Source: Acidobacteria bacterium RIFCSPLOWO2_12_FULL_66_21 | GTDB lineage: Bacteria > Acidobacteriota > Vicinamibacteria > Vicinamibacterales > 2-12-FULL-66-21 | Direction: 5' to 3' | Assembly (NCBI GenBank): GCA_001767455.1 | Contig: MELC01000067.1 | Coordinates: forward strand, 34,721-98,720 | DNA length: 64,000 nt | In this document: in pieces, positions 1 to 8,676 of the stretch | Layout of the letters: each line of letters starts with the position of its first letter | How positions within the stretch are numbered: position 1 is the stretch's first letter | Translations under genes and position numbers: made by a program | The notes under the pieces: generated by a model | Seen by the model: only the letters and a program-made list of their open reading frames with translations | The model's database searches: none | Told to the model about the DNA's origin: nothing

Positions 1-49
1 CAGGCTGTCGAACGGAAGAGAGAGCGGACGAGCCATCACCCGAGAGTCG

Positions 50-541
50 TTGGGCACTCTTGCCGGATTCGACAAAACCGGAATCGCGGCTCCCCCTCAA
101 GGCACCGCGCGAGAGGTGATTCTAATCGGCGGCCCTCCCGATGTCACTATCGACTCTGCCACATGCACTGTCGAATGGGCCGTCTTCGCCGACGGAACGT
201 GGATCGGTTCTTCGGAGGGTGTGGACGAGTTGTTCAAGCAGCGGGAACGCGAGGTTGCGGCGTGGGCGGTCGTGGCGGATGCGATGCGAATCGGCAGTCG
301 TGCGGGCGGCACGGGAGGATTGCGCGCGGCCCTCGACTATCTCGATCGTAATGACCAGGAGGATCGGGACCACCCGACCAAGAACGTTATGCGAGCGAAC
401 CTGCGACGTGCGCTCGCCCAGGACCGCGCGATTCGGGCAACGCCGGATGAGTTCATGCGAATTTGGACATCGAAAGCGGACGCACGGGTCAAGGCGACAT
501 CGCAGTACCTAGTCCGGAGAGCTATGAGGACGGCACGATGA
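50..541 (+). CDS. Hypothetical protein, possibly 5'-truncated by the window edge
   Basis: I do not recognise this 163-residue product. It is soluble-looking, with no signal peptide or membrane segment. The C-terminal two thirds is rich in Arg, Ala and Asp and probably helical. The ORF track starts at a TTG without a convincing ribosome binding site, and the frame stays open to base 2 of the window, so the real start may lie upstream. It stands alone, facing the convergent GH31 gene. It is called a gene because of frame length only; a spurious ORF cannot be excluded in such GC-rich DNA. Confidence 0.45.
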   Translation: MGTLAGFDKTGIAAPPQGTAREVILIGGPPDVTIDSATCTVEWAVFADGTWIGSSEGVDELFKQREREVAAWAVVADAMRIGSRAGGTGGLRAALDYLDRNDQEDRDHPTKNVMRANLRRALAQDRAIRATPDEFMRIWTSKADARVKATSQYLVRRAMRTAR

Positions 542-639
542 ACGTCCCTTTCGTGCAGTCCTTACCAAGGCCATCGCCACGAATATGACCCAGAGAGCAC
601 CGCACGCCGCCATCGACGACATTGGCGTCCGGTTACATC

Positions 640-2910
640 TCATGGAAAGCGCACCTGCACCGGCTTCCCCTCGAAACTGATTCGCTTCGTCCCCTTCTCT
701 CCCGCGACGCGCACCTCAATCGCGCGCTTCAGCGGCGGCCGCATCTTCGATCCGCGTGCGAGCGAGAGAGTCAGGCGCCGGTCGGCATCGCGCCACGCCA
801 TCTCGATCCGCATGAACTCGCCCTTGCGGTAGTCGAACGTCTTCCCGTCATCCTCGTACAGCGAGAACGCGCCGTCGGCGCCTGGATAGACGACGAGCGC
901 GAGGGGCGCATCGACCGGTTGATCGACGTACTGCTTCACCGGGCCGAGCGGCAGGATCGCGCCGGCGCGCACGTGCAGGGGCATCGTCTCGAGATCGACC
1001 ATGCGCTCGATCTCGCGGCCGCCTTCCAGCTTCTCCTCCGTCCAGAAGTCGAACCAGGTGCCGCGCGGCAGGTACAGGCGGCGTACGGTCGCGCCCTTCT
1101 CGACGACGGGTGACACAAGAATGTCGCGGCCCCACAGGAACTGGTCCCCTCGCGCCGTGGCCACCGGATCGTCCGGATAGTGGAGCCAGAGCGCGCGCAT
1201 CATCGGCACGCCGGTCGCGCAGCACTCGCGCGCCGCGCTGTAGGTGTACGGCAGCATGCGATACCGCAGCTCGAGGTACTTCTTGACGATCGGCTCGACC
1301 GCCGCATTGTGCAGCTCGCTGGCGTCGGGCTCCGCCGCTCCCCCGGTATAGCCGCGCACCTCCGAGTGTCCCAGCTCGCCCGTGTTCCAGCCCCACGGCA
1401 GCCGCAGGTGCCACGTGCGGCCGTGCGCGCGGAAGAGCGGACAGAACGTGCCGAACTGGAACCACCGCACGTGCAGCTCGCCGGTGTATTCCGGCGTCGG
1501 CACGAAGCCGCCGATGTCGGTCCCCCAGAACGGAATGCCCGACAGACTCGTGTTGATCGCGACCGGCACGTGCGTCTTCAGCGTCTCCCACGTGGAGTAC
1601 ACGTCACCGGACCAGAGGAACGCGCCGTAGCGCTGCATGCCGGGCGCGCCGTTGCGGTGGAGCGCGAACGGGCGCTCGTTCGGGCGCCAGAGCTGCGGCC
1701 CTTCCCAGTACATGCGGATCCGCGCCAGACGCGACGGCGCGTCGAGTCCGTCACCCTGATCCGGCCACCAGCCGTCGACGCCGAGGTCGTACACCGGCTT
1801 GTGGTACGGCCAGTAGCAGGGCACCGCGCGATCCTCCGGCCACTTGCCGTCGGGCGTGCGGCCGCTCGGCACCGCCTTCTCAGGCGTGCACGCGTCGTGC
1901 ACGGTGCCGCTCATCCGCCGCCCTTCGATGACGGAGTGGAGGACGATGCGATAGTGCGCGGCGTGGAGGTCATCGATCATCTGCTTCGGGTCGGGGAAGT
2001 TCTCCTTCTTCCACGTGAACTCGCCGTTGCGCGTGTTCCAGCCTGACGGCGTGAACTCCGTGCCCAGATAGATGAGCGCGTCGCACGGCAGTTGCTTCTC
2101 GCGGAAGGTCCGCGCGACCCACATGACTTCGTCGGGACCGCCGAGCGTCCGGTGTGACTGCATGTAGCCGAAGGTCCACAGCGCCGGCAGCTCCGCAAAT
2201 CCCGTGACGCGCGCGTACTCGCCGACAATCTGCTTCGGATCGCGCGAGGCGGTGACGAAGACGTCGAGCGCCGCCGCGTTTGCGCTGAATGGAGTGAGCT
2301 TGCCATCGGCGCCGGTCAGATCGAAGGTGCCGAGGGGCTGATGGATGAAGAGCCCCCAGCCCTCCGTCCCAATCAGCCACTGAATCGGCGCGCGTCCACC
2401 GTGCGTCCGAAGCTGATAGCCTCCCTGTCCGTTGCGCATGCGATCGACGACGCCCTTGCGATCGAACTGCGCCCCTCCCTCGCCGAATCCGAGCAGCGGT
2501 CCTTTCCCGAGGAGGAACGACAGGCCGCCGGACCCGGCGTCCAGCGTAAGCTTCTGCACCGGCTGGCCCTCGGCCGTTTCGACGTGGATCGTCGGCGGAC
2601 CAGGCGTGAAGCGGACCGACAGGTTCCCGGCGCGGATCGGACCGAACGCGCCGCCGGCCGCGCGCCGAGCGGCGGATCGTCCGGACGCCGCCGCCACGAG
2701 CGCCCCATCGTCGGCGACAACGGTCGTGCCGGCGGGGAGAACCGTCAGGCGGACGGTCAATGGACTGACCGACGCCACGGCAATCTCAACCGGCTTGCCG
2801 CCAATCAGAATCGGCGCCGACTGGCCGCGGAGGACGCCGCCTGAGAAGAAAACACCGGCGCTTCCCGCGCCAAGCTGTTTCAATAGAGCACGACGGGAGA
2901 TCGGAAGCAT
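640..2910 (-). CDS. Secreted glycoside hydrolase family 31 (alpha-glucosidase/alpha-xylosidase type)
   Basis: This protein of about 756 residues hydrolyses alpha-linked glycosides with retention. The ORF track extends to 4467, but the gene starts at the ATG at 2910, which opens a Tat-like leader (SRRALLKQLGAG) followed by a hydrophobic stretch. An N-terminal beta-sandwich precedes the GH31 barrel. The segment GVDGWWPDQGD carries the probable nucleophile Asp, WSGDVYSTW the probable acid/base Asp, and GTDIGGF is a family hallmark. A C-terminal beta-sandwich with LYEDDG follows. It is divergent from an S9 peptidase across a 147-bp region holding a LacI-type operator. Substrate is unknown; the arabinose context suggests side-chain removal from a plant polysaccharide. 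Confidence 0.9.
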   Translation of the reverse strand: MLPISRRALLKQLGAGSAGVFFSGGVLRGQSAPILIGGKPVEIAVASVSPLTVRLTVLPAGTTVVADDGALVAAASGRSAARRAAGGAFGPIRAGNLSVRFTPGPPTIHVETAEGQPVQKLTLDAGSGGLSFLLGKGPLLGFGEGGAQFDRKGVVDRMRNGQGGYQLRTHGGRAPIQWLIGTEGWGLFIHQPLGTFDLTGADGKLTPFSANAAALDVFVTASRDPKQIVGEYARVTGFAELPALWTFGYMQSHRTLGGPDEVMWVARTFREKQLPCDALIYLGTEFTPSGWNTRNGEFTWKKENFPDPKQMIDDLHAAHYRIVLHSVIEGRRMSGTVHDACTPEKAVPSGRTPDGKWPEDRAVPCYWPYHKPVYDLGVDGWWPDQGDGLDAPSRLARIRMYWEGPQLWRPNERPFALHRNGAPGMQRYGAFLWSGDVYSTWETLKTHVPVAINTSLSGIPFWGTDIGGFVPTPEYTGELHVRWFQFGTFCPLFRAHGRTWHLRLPWGWNTGELGHSEVRGYTGGAAEPDASELHNAAVEPIVKKYLELRYRMLPYTYSAARECCATGVPMMRALWLHYPDDPVATARGDQFLWGRDILVSPVVEKGATVRRLYLPRGTWFDFWTEEKLEGGREIERMVDLETMPLHVRAGAILPLGPVKQYVDQPVDAPLALVVYPGADGAFSLYEDDGKTFDYRKGEFMRIEMAWRDADRRLTLSLARGSKMRPPLKRAIEVRVAGEKGTKRISFEGKPVQVRFP

Positions 2911-3057
2911 GCGTGTGTCCTCTCCGTGTGATTCCGTGTTTTTCCGTGGTTTGATTGCCGTGGTCCTCCCTGCTCTTCCGTGTCCTTCCGTGTTGCATGG
3001 TAATGCAAACGCTTCCACAGGCGTATACAATGCCGCAAACGCCTTCCGGGAGCTTCC
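2911..3057. promoter_or_regulatory. Divergent GH31/S9 intergenic region with LacI-type operator at 3004-3017
   Basis: The 14-mer TGCAAACGCTTCCA at 3004-3017 fits the LacI/GalR consensus TGNAANCGNTTNCA at every fixed position. It lies 41 bp before the S9 peptidase start and 94 bp before the GH31 start, so one site could control both. The GH31-proximal half holds degenerate CCGTGT/TTCCGTG repeats of the kind also seen at 32986-33090. Confidence 0.6.
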
Positions 3058-5460
3058 ATGAAATCTGTGCGTCACTTCTCGTTCCGTTCCGGCGTCATCG
3101 TGGTGGCGCTGCTCGGTGTTTCGTCGCTGGCCTTCGCCCAGGGCACGGTCGCCGACTACAAGCGCGCGATGGGGCTGCGCGACAAGTACCAGAACACAGT
3201 CCTCAACGTCACCGACCAGGCGCGGTGGCTCGCGAACACCAACCGACTCATCTATCGGAAGACCGTGAAGGGCGGGCACGAGTTCGTGCTCGTCGATGCG
3301 GACGCGCAGACGAAGAAGGCGCCGTTCGATCACGAGAAGCTCGCGGCCGCGCTGAAGACGGCGCTGCCCGGCCGTCCGATTACGGCGGTGACGCTGCCGT
3401 TCACGACGTTCAACCTCATCGACAACGACCGCGCGATTCAGTTCACGGTCGGCCCGGCTGTCGCGCCGGGCGGCGGCCGCGGTGGACGCGGCGGCCTCAT
3501 CCCGGACGCCGATGCCTGGCGCTGCTCGCTGGAGACCTACACGTGCCGGCCCCCGCAGGGCCCCGGCCGCGGCGGGCGCGGCGGTCGCGGCGCCGGCGGT
3601 GGACTGGCCGGCCCCGTGCGGCCGCCCTTCGACATCAACGGCGCGGAGCCGAAGAAGTCGCCCGACGGCACCCTCGAAGCCCTGGTCAACAACTACAACG
3701 TGGCGATCCGCAAGCCGGGCGAGCGTACGGTGACCCTGCTCGGCACCGACGGATCCGAGGGCGGATACTACGACCCCGATTCGCTCGCGTGGTCGCCCGA
3801 CTCGAAGAAGATCGCCATCTACCGGGTCAAACCAGGTTATCGCCGGTACGTGCACTACGTCGAATCGTCGCCGGAGGATCAGCTCCAGCCCAAGGACTCC
3901 GTGATGCAGTATGCGAAGCCGGGGGACGTGCTGGACAACGAGCAGCCGGTGTTGTTCACGGTCGAGACGAAGAAGCAGACGTTCATCGACAACGGGCTCT
4001 TCCCCAACGCGTACGACGTCACGCGCCTCGAATGGAGGAAGGACAGCTCGGCGGTTACCTTCGAGTACAACCAGCGCGGCCACCAGCTCTATCGCGTGAT
4101 CGAAATCGACGCGGCGACGGCGAAGGCGCGCACGGTCATCAGCGAGGAGCCGAAGACGTTCTTCTGCTACTCGGGCAAGAAGTATCGCTACGACGTCGAC
4201 GACGGGAAGGAAATCATCTGGATGTCGGAGCGGGACGGCTGGAACCACCTGTACCTGTACGACGGCACGACCGGGCAGGTGAAGAACCAGATCACGAAGG
4301 GCGCGTGGCCCGTGCGAAGCGTGGTGGCCACCGACGCGAAGAACCGGCAGATCTACTTCAGCGCGAGCGGCATGCACCCGGGCAAGGATCCCTATTTCGT
4401 CGAATACTTCCGCATCAACTTCGACGGGACCGGGCTCACCCCGTTGACCACGGCGGACGCGAACCACACCGCCACGTTCTCGCCGGGGTTCCCGAACAAC
4501 GTGCCGAAGTACTACATCGACGCCTACTCGCGCGTGGACACCCCGCCCGTCACCGAGCTGCGGCGCGTGGCGGATGGCGGTCTCGTCATGGAGCTCGAGC
4601 GCGCGGACGCCGCGGAATTGACCAAGGCGGGCTGGAAAGCGCCAGAAGTGTTCGTCGCGAAGGGGCGCGACAACGTCACCGACATCTGGGGGTTGATCTT
4701 CCGGCCGTCGAGCTTCACGCCCGCGAAGAAGTACCCGGTGATCGAGAACATCTACGCGGGACCGCAGGGGTCATTCGTCCCCAAGGGCTTCGGCGCGTAC
4801 AACCAGATGCAGGCCCAGGCGGAGCTCGGCTTCATCGTCGTCCAGATCGACGGCATGGGCACGAACAACCGCTCGAAGGCGTTCCACGACATCGCGTGGA
4901 AGGACCTGAAGGACGCGGGGTTCCCCGATCGGCTCCTCTGGCACAAGGCGGTCGCGGCGAAGTACCCGTACTACGACATCACGCGCGTGGGACTCTACGG
5001 AACATCAGCAGGCGGCCAGAACGCCCTCGGCGGACTGCTCTTCTTCCCCGAGTTCTACAAGGCGGCGTTCTCCGCGGCGGGCTGCCACGACAACCGCATG
5101 GACAAGATCTGGTGGAACGAGCAGTGGATGGGATGGCCGATCGGGGCCGAGTACGCGGAGTCCTCCAACGTCGACAACGCGTACCGCCTCCAGGGCAAGG
5201 TGCTGCTCGTCGTCGGCGAGATGGACCACAACGTGGACCCCTCGTCCACGATGCAGGTCGTCAATCGGCTGATCAAGCACAACAAGGATTTCGAGCTGCT
5301 GGTCGTGCCTGGCATGGACCACGGGTCGGGCGGCGCGTTCGGCGATCACAAGCGGTACGACTTCTTCGTGCGCAACCTGCTGGGCGTCACCCCGCCCGAA
5401 TGGAAGCTGCTCGAGGATGCCGCGAAGCCCACGACGACGACGGCAGGGGGGGTTGACTAG
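3058..5460 (+). CDS. Secreted S9 family peptidase (dipeptidyl-peptidase IV-like)
   Basis: This is an 800-residue serine exopeptidase of the prolyl oligopeptidase clan. A signal peptide ends near SLAFAQ. A DPP-IV-type beta-propeller (about residues 30-530) is followed by an alpha/beta-hydrolase domain with the triad Ser650 in YGTSAGG, Asp723 in GEMDHNVDP and His755 in GMDHGSG. An unusual Gly/Arg-rich insert (repeated GRGGRGG) sits near residues 138-185 in the propeller; its function is unknown. The ATG has GGGAG just upstream. The gene is divergent from GH31 and convergent with the BNR protein, with a strong hairpin between the convergent ends. Periplasmic peptide trimming is the likely role. 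Confidence 0.9.
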   Translation: MKSVRHFSFRSGVIVVALLGVSSLAFAQGTVADYKRAMGLRDKYQNTVLNVTDQARWLANTNRLIYRKTVKGGHEFVLVDADAQTKKAPFDHEKLAAALKTALPGRPITAVTLPFTTFNLIDNDRAIQFTVGPAVAPGGGRGGRGGLIPDADAWRCSLETYTCRPPQGPGRGGRGGRGAGGGLAGPVRPPFDINGAEPKKSPDGTLEALVNNYNVAIRKPGERTVTLLGTDGSEGGYYDPDSLAWSPDSKKIAIYRVKPGYRRYVHYVESSPEDQLQPKDSVMQYAKPGDVLDNEQPVLFTVETKKQTFIDNGLFPNAYDVTRLEWRKDSSAVTFEYNQRGHQLYRVIEIDAATAKARTVISEEPKTFFCYSGKKYRYDVDDGKEIIWMSERDGWNHLYLYDGTTGQVKNQITKGAWPVRSVVATDAKNRQIYFSASGMHPGKDPYFVEYFRINFDGTGLTPLTTADANHTATFSPGFPNNVPKYYIDAYSRVDTPPVTELRRVADGGLVMELERADAAELTKAGWKAPEVFVAKGRDNVTDIWGLIFRPSSFTPAKKYPVIENIYAGPQGSFVPKGFGAYNQMQAQAELGFIVVQIDGMGTNNRSKAFHDIAWKDLKDAGFPDRLLWHKAVAAKYPYYDITRVGLYGTSAGGQNALGGLLFFPEFYKAAFSAAGCHDNRMDKIWWNEQWMGWPIGAEYAESSNVDNAYRLQGKVLLVVGEMDHNVDPSSTMQVVNRLIKHNKDFELLVVPGMDHGSGGAFGDHKRYDFFVRNLLGVTPPEWKLLEDAAKPTTTTAGGVD

Positions 5461-5469
5461 GTTCTCCAG

Positions 5470-5506
5470 GGTTCTACGGGGTTCTACGGTAGAACCTCGT
5501 AGAACC
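5470..5506. terminator. Bidirectional terminator-like hairpin
   Basis: Two 18-base arms, GGTTCTACGGGGTTCTAC and GTAGAACCTCGTAGAACC, are complementary at 17 of 18 positions and nearly contiguous. They lie exactly between the stop codons of the convergent S9 and BNR genes. There is no clear T-tract, so the termination role is inferred from position. The arms are also internally repeated (TTCTACGG twice). Confidence 0.6.
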
Positions 5507-8500
5507 TACTCGAGCCCCCTTCTGACCCGATCGAGCGCCGCAACGGCTTCGTCCGTGAGGCGCGCGTAGGTCTCGATCCACTCCGCCTGCGCGGCAGTCG
5601 GCCGGCCGCTGTAGTTGCCGACCTGGATCGTGAGCCAGTTGATCCGTCCCGGCAGGTTCACGTGGCCGGGATCGCGCGGGTCGCCGCGCAGCGCGAGAAC
5701 GACCGGGCGCAGGTCGCCGCGCAGACGCGCCGCCTGCGCCCGTTTTGCCGGATCCGCCTCGAGCGACGCGACCTGGCGCTCGATCGCCGCAAGCTCCCCG
5801 TTCGCGCGCGCCAGCGTGCACTGCGTGCGCTCGATCTTCTGCGCGGCGCTGAGCCACGCGCGCATGTCGTCCGCGGTCGCTGTCACGCGTGGATCGAGCC
5901 GCACGTCCACCGGTTGTTCAGCACGCGCTCCGCCCGCCGTCACCGTCGCCGTGTACCGCCCGGGAATGGCGCGCACCCAGCTTCCGCCACCGCGCCCGCC
6001 GCGTCCGCCCCTTCCCTGCCCCGCCGGCGACGGACCGCACGAAGACGAGCGCGACAGGTTCCACACGGCGCGGTTCACACCGGCTGCGCCGGGACCGTCG
6101 AACGTCTGCACCACGCCGCCCGATGCATCTGTAATCGTGATGGTCACCGACGGCACTGACGCCGGCAGGTAGTACGACAGGATGGCACCGTACGGCTGGT
6201 TGCGCGCGACCCACACGCGATTGCCGAGGGAACTCACGTCGCTCGCCGGGATATACCGCACCGCCGGCGTCGGCTTGAACAGCGTCAACGCTGACGGGCG
6301 CACCCGCGCGATCTCCTGGAGCGGCGTCACGTCGTCGAGCACGTAGAACCCGCGCGCGTGCGTCGCGATGACGAGGTCGTTGTCACGCGGATGGACGACG
6401 AGATCCACGGTGGCGAGATGCGGCAGACCGAGGCGCAGATCGGCCCACCTGGTGCCGCGGTCGAACGACGCGAAGACGCCGAGCTCGGTGCCCGCGTAGA
6501 GCAGGTTCGGCTGCCTTGGATCCTCTCGCACGACGTGCGCATACCCCGTCAGACCGCCGGTGATCTTCTTCCACGTCTCCCCGAAGTCGGTCGTGACGAA
6601 GACGTACGGCGAGAAGTCATCGAGCCGGTGCTGGTCGATCGTGAGGTAGGCCGTGCCGGCCTCGGCGGCGGAGGCGGAGATCGACGACACCCATGAGAAC
6701 TTCGGCGCGCCGGCGATCCTCGGCCCGACGTTCCGCCACGTCCTCCCGCCGTCGCGCGTGATCTGCACGTTTCCGTCGTCGGTTCCTGCCCAGACAACGT
6801 GCGGATCGCGCGGGCTCTCGGCGATTGAAATGACGGTGCAGTGGTATTCGGCGCGCGTGTTGTCGGTCGAAATCGGACCGCCGCTCGACTTCTGCTTCTC
6901 CGGATCGTCGGTCGTCAGGTCCGGGCTGATCGCCTGCCAGGTCTCTCCATGGTCGGTGGTCTTGAAGAGCACGTTGCCGCCGTAATAGAGGACGTCCGGG
7001 TTCGTGGGCGACATGTGGACCGGGGAGTTCCAGTTGAAGCGGTACTTCTCCAGGTTCGCGCCGCCCCCGGCCGGGCCGGGCGGATACGGCTGGATGTAGC
7101 GCTCCTCGCGGTTCCGCATGTCGAGGCGCGTGATGTCGCCGAAGTGGCCGTTGTAGTAGATGAGATTCGGATCGCGCGGGTCCGCGATCGCGTGCATGCC
7201 GTCGGCCATGTAGCGCAGCCGCGTCCAGTCTCCCTCCCGCACGCCGGCCTGGTTCCACTTCTCGTTGGGGCCGCGCCAGATTTCGTGATCCTGGAAGCCG
7301 CCAAGGATGTTGTACGGCTCGGCCATGTCCACGCTTACGTGGTACGGCTGCGCCATCGGCATGTTGTTCACGAAGTCCCAGTTGCGCCCGTAATCGTTCG
7401 TGATGAAGAAGCCGCCGTCCGTGCCGCACAGCATCCGCTTCGGGTTGCCGGGATCGATCCAGAGCGCGTGGTGATCGCCGAACATCCGGCCGCCGCCCGA
7501 CGCGAACGTGCGTCCTCCGTCGGTCGAGACGTTGAACGAGCCGGAGAGCGTGTACACCCGCTCCGGATCGACGGGATCCGCGCGGACCTGCGTGTAGTAG
7601 AACGGCCGGTTGTTGATGCGCCGCTCGTTGTTCACCATCTTCCAGGTCGCGCCGCGATCGTTCGACCGCCAGAGGACGCCGTCCTCCTGCGCTTCGATGA
7701 GCGCGTAGACGATGTCCGGGTTGTTCCGGTGGATGCTGACGCCGATCCGCCCGAGCAGCTTCGCGCCCGGAAGGCCGTTCTTCAACCCCGGATCGGTCAG
7801 CTTCTTCCACGTCACGCCACCGTCGGCGGATCGATACAAGCCGCCGCCCGCGCCGCCGCTCCTGAACGCCCACGGCTGCCGCAGGTAGTCGTACATCCCC
7901 GCGTAGACGATGTTGGGATCCCTGGGGTCGATCGCGACGTCGCTCGCGCCGGTGGTCTCGTTGACGAAGAGCGTGCGCTGCCACGTCGTCCCGCCGTCAA
8001 TCGACCTGAAGATCCCGCGCTCGGTGTTCGGACCGAAGGCATGCCCCATGGCGGCCGCAAGGACGACCCGCGGGTTGGCCGGGTGGATCGCGATGCGCGA
8101 AAACCGCTCCGTGCGCTCGAGGCCGAGACGCTTCCAGGAGCGGCCGCCGTCGATCGACTTGTAGATGCCGTCGCCGAACGAGATGCTGTTGCGCACCGCC
8201 CCCTCACCGGTCCCGACATACACGACGTCGGGATTGTCCGGTTGGACCGCGATCGCGCCAATCGAGAGGGTGTTCCCGGTTTCGAACACCGGGTCAAAAG
8301 TGATCCCGCCATTCGTCGACTTGTACAAGCCGGCGGACGATGCCCCTGCGTAAAGGACGTCCGGATTGCCGGGAACGCCGGCCACGTCCGCGACGCGCCC
8401 GGCGAACATCGCCGGGCCGACCGCACGCCAGGACATCCCGCCAAGCTGGATGCGGGGCGGGGGTTCCTGAAGGACCGCGTGCACGGCGGCGCCAGCGAGC

Positions 8501-8550
8501 AGAGAGCAGGCGAGGATCGCAGCGTGGAATGGGGTGCGCATGCGCGCCAT
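5506..8550 (-). CDS. Secreted BNR-repeat / sortilin (VPS10)-like beta-propeller protein
   Basis: This 1014-residue exported protein consists mostly of BNR/Asp-box repeats of the S-x-DGG-x-TW type (for example STNGG, SIDGGRSW, SADGGVTW, TTDHGETW, TRDGGRTW), as in sortilin-like and glycosyl-hydrolase-annotated propellers common in Acidobacteriota. The N-terminus has a signal peptide; an in-frame ATG at 8541 (MRTPFHAAIL) is an equally good start. The C-terminus has a beta domain, a [13 protein letters not shown] tract and a helical tail. No catalytic residues can be named. The family is often called 'glycosyl hydrolase' without biochemical proof. It is divergent from a TonB receptor, with a LacI-type operator between them. 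Confidence 0.8.
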   Translation of the reverse strand: MARMRTPFHAAILACSLLAGAAVHAVLQEPPPRIQLGGMSWRAVGPAMFAGRVADVAGVPGNPDVLYAGASSAGLYKSTNGGITFDPVFETGNTLSIGAIAVQPDNPDVVYVGTGEGAVRNSISFGDGIYKSIDGGRSWKRLGLERTERFSRIAIHPANPRVVLAAAMGHAFGPNTERGIFRSIDGGTTWQRTLFVNETTGASDVAIDPRDPNIVYAGMYDYLRQPWAFRSGGAGGGLYRSADGGVTWKKLTDPGLKNGLPGAKLLGRIGVSIHRNNPDIVYALIEAQEDGVLWRSNDRGATWKMVNNERRINNRPFYYTQVRADPVDPERVYTLSGSFNVSTDGGRTFASGGGRMFGDHHALWIDPGNPKRMLCGTDGGFFITNDYGRNWDFVNNMPMAQPYHVSVDMAEPYNILGGFQDHEIWRGPNEKWNQAGVREGDWTRLRYMADGMHAIADPRDPNLIYYNGHFGDITRLDMRNREERYIQPYPPGPAGGGANLEKYRFNWNSPVHMSPTNPDVLYYGGNVLFKTTDHGETWQAISPDLTTDDPEKQKSSGGPISTDNTRAEYHCTVISIAESPRDPHVVWAGTDDGNVQITRDGGRTWRNVGPRIAGAPKFSWVSSISASAAEAGTAYLTIDQHRLDDFSPYVFVTTDFGETWKKITGGLTGYAHVVREDPRQPNLLYAGTELGVFASFDRGTRWADLRLGLPHLATVDLVVHPRDNDLVIATHARGFYVLDDVTPLQEIARVRPSALTLFKPTPAVRYIPASDVSSLGNRVWVARNQPYGAILSYYLPASVPSVTITITDASGGVVQTFDGPGAAGVNRAVWNLSRSSSCGPSPAGQGRGGRGGRGGGSWVRAIPGRYTATVTAGGARAEQPVDVRLDPRVTATADDMRAWLSAAQKIERTQCTLARANGELAAIERQVASLEADPAKRAQAARLRGDLRPVVLALRGDPRDPGHVNLPGRINWLTIQVGNYSGRPTAAQAEWIETYARLTDEAVAALDRVRRGLE

Positions 8551-8595
8551 TCTGGGGCAGCGCCCCGGACGGGCGCAACCGATTTCGGCGGGGGA

Positions 8596-8609
8596 TGAAA
8601 TCGCTTACA
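8596..8609. promoter_or_regulatory. LacI-type operator between BNR protein and TonB receptor
   Basis: TGAAATCGCTTACA matches TGNAANCGNTTNCA at every fixed position. It lies in the 126-bp divergent region, 67 bp ahead of the receptor start at 8677 and 45 bp ahead of the BNR start. Confidence 0.55.
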
Positions 8610-8676
8610 TTTGTGTTATCGTGTGCGTCCAGATTCCGGGTTGTTCGCGTGTTTGTTTCGCATCTGGGAGGAAGCG

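Noticed and set aside
2911-4467. N-terminal extension of the GH31 ORF to 1275 residues
   Set aside because: The extension is antisense to the S9 peptidase, and a Tat leader starts at 2910.
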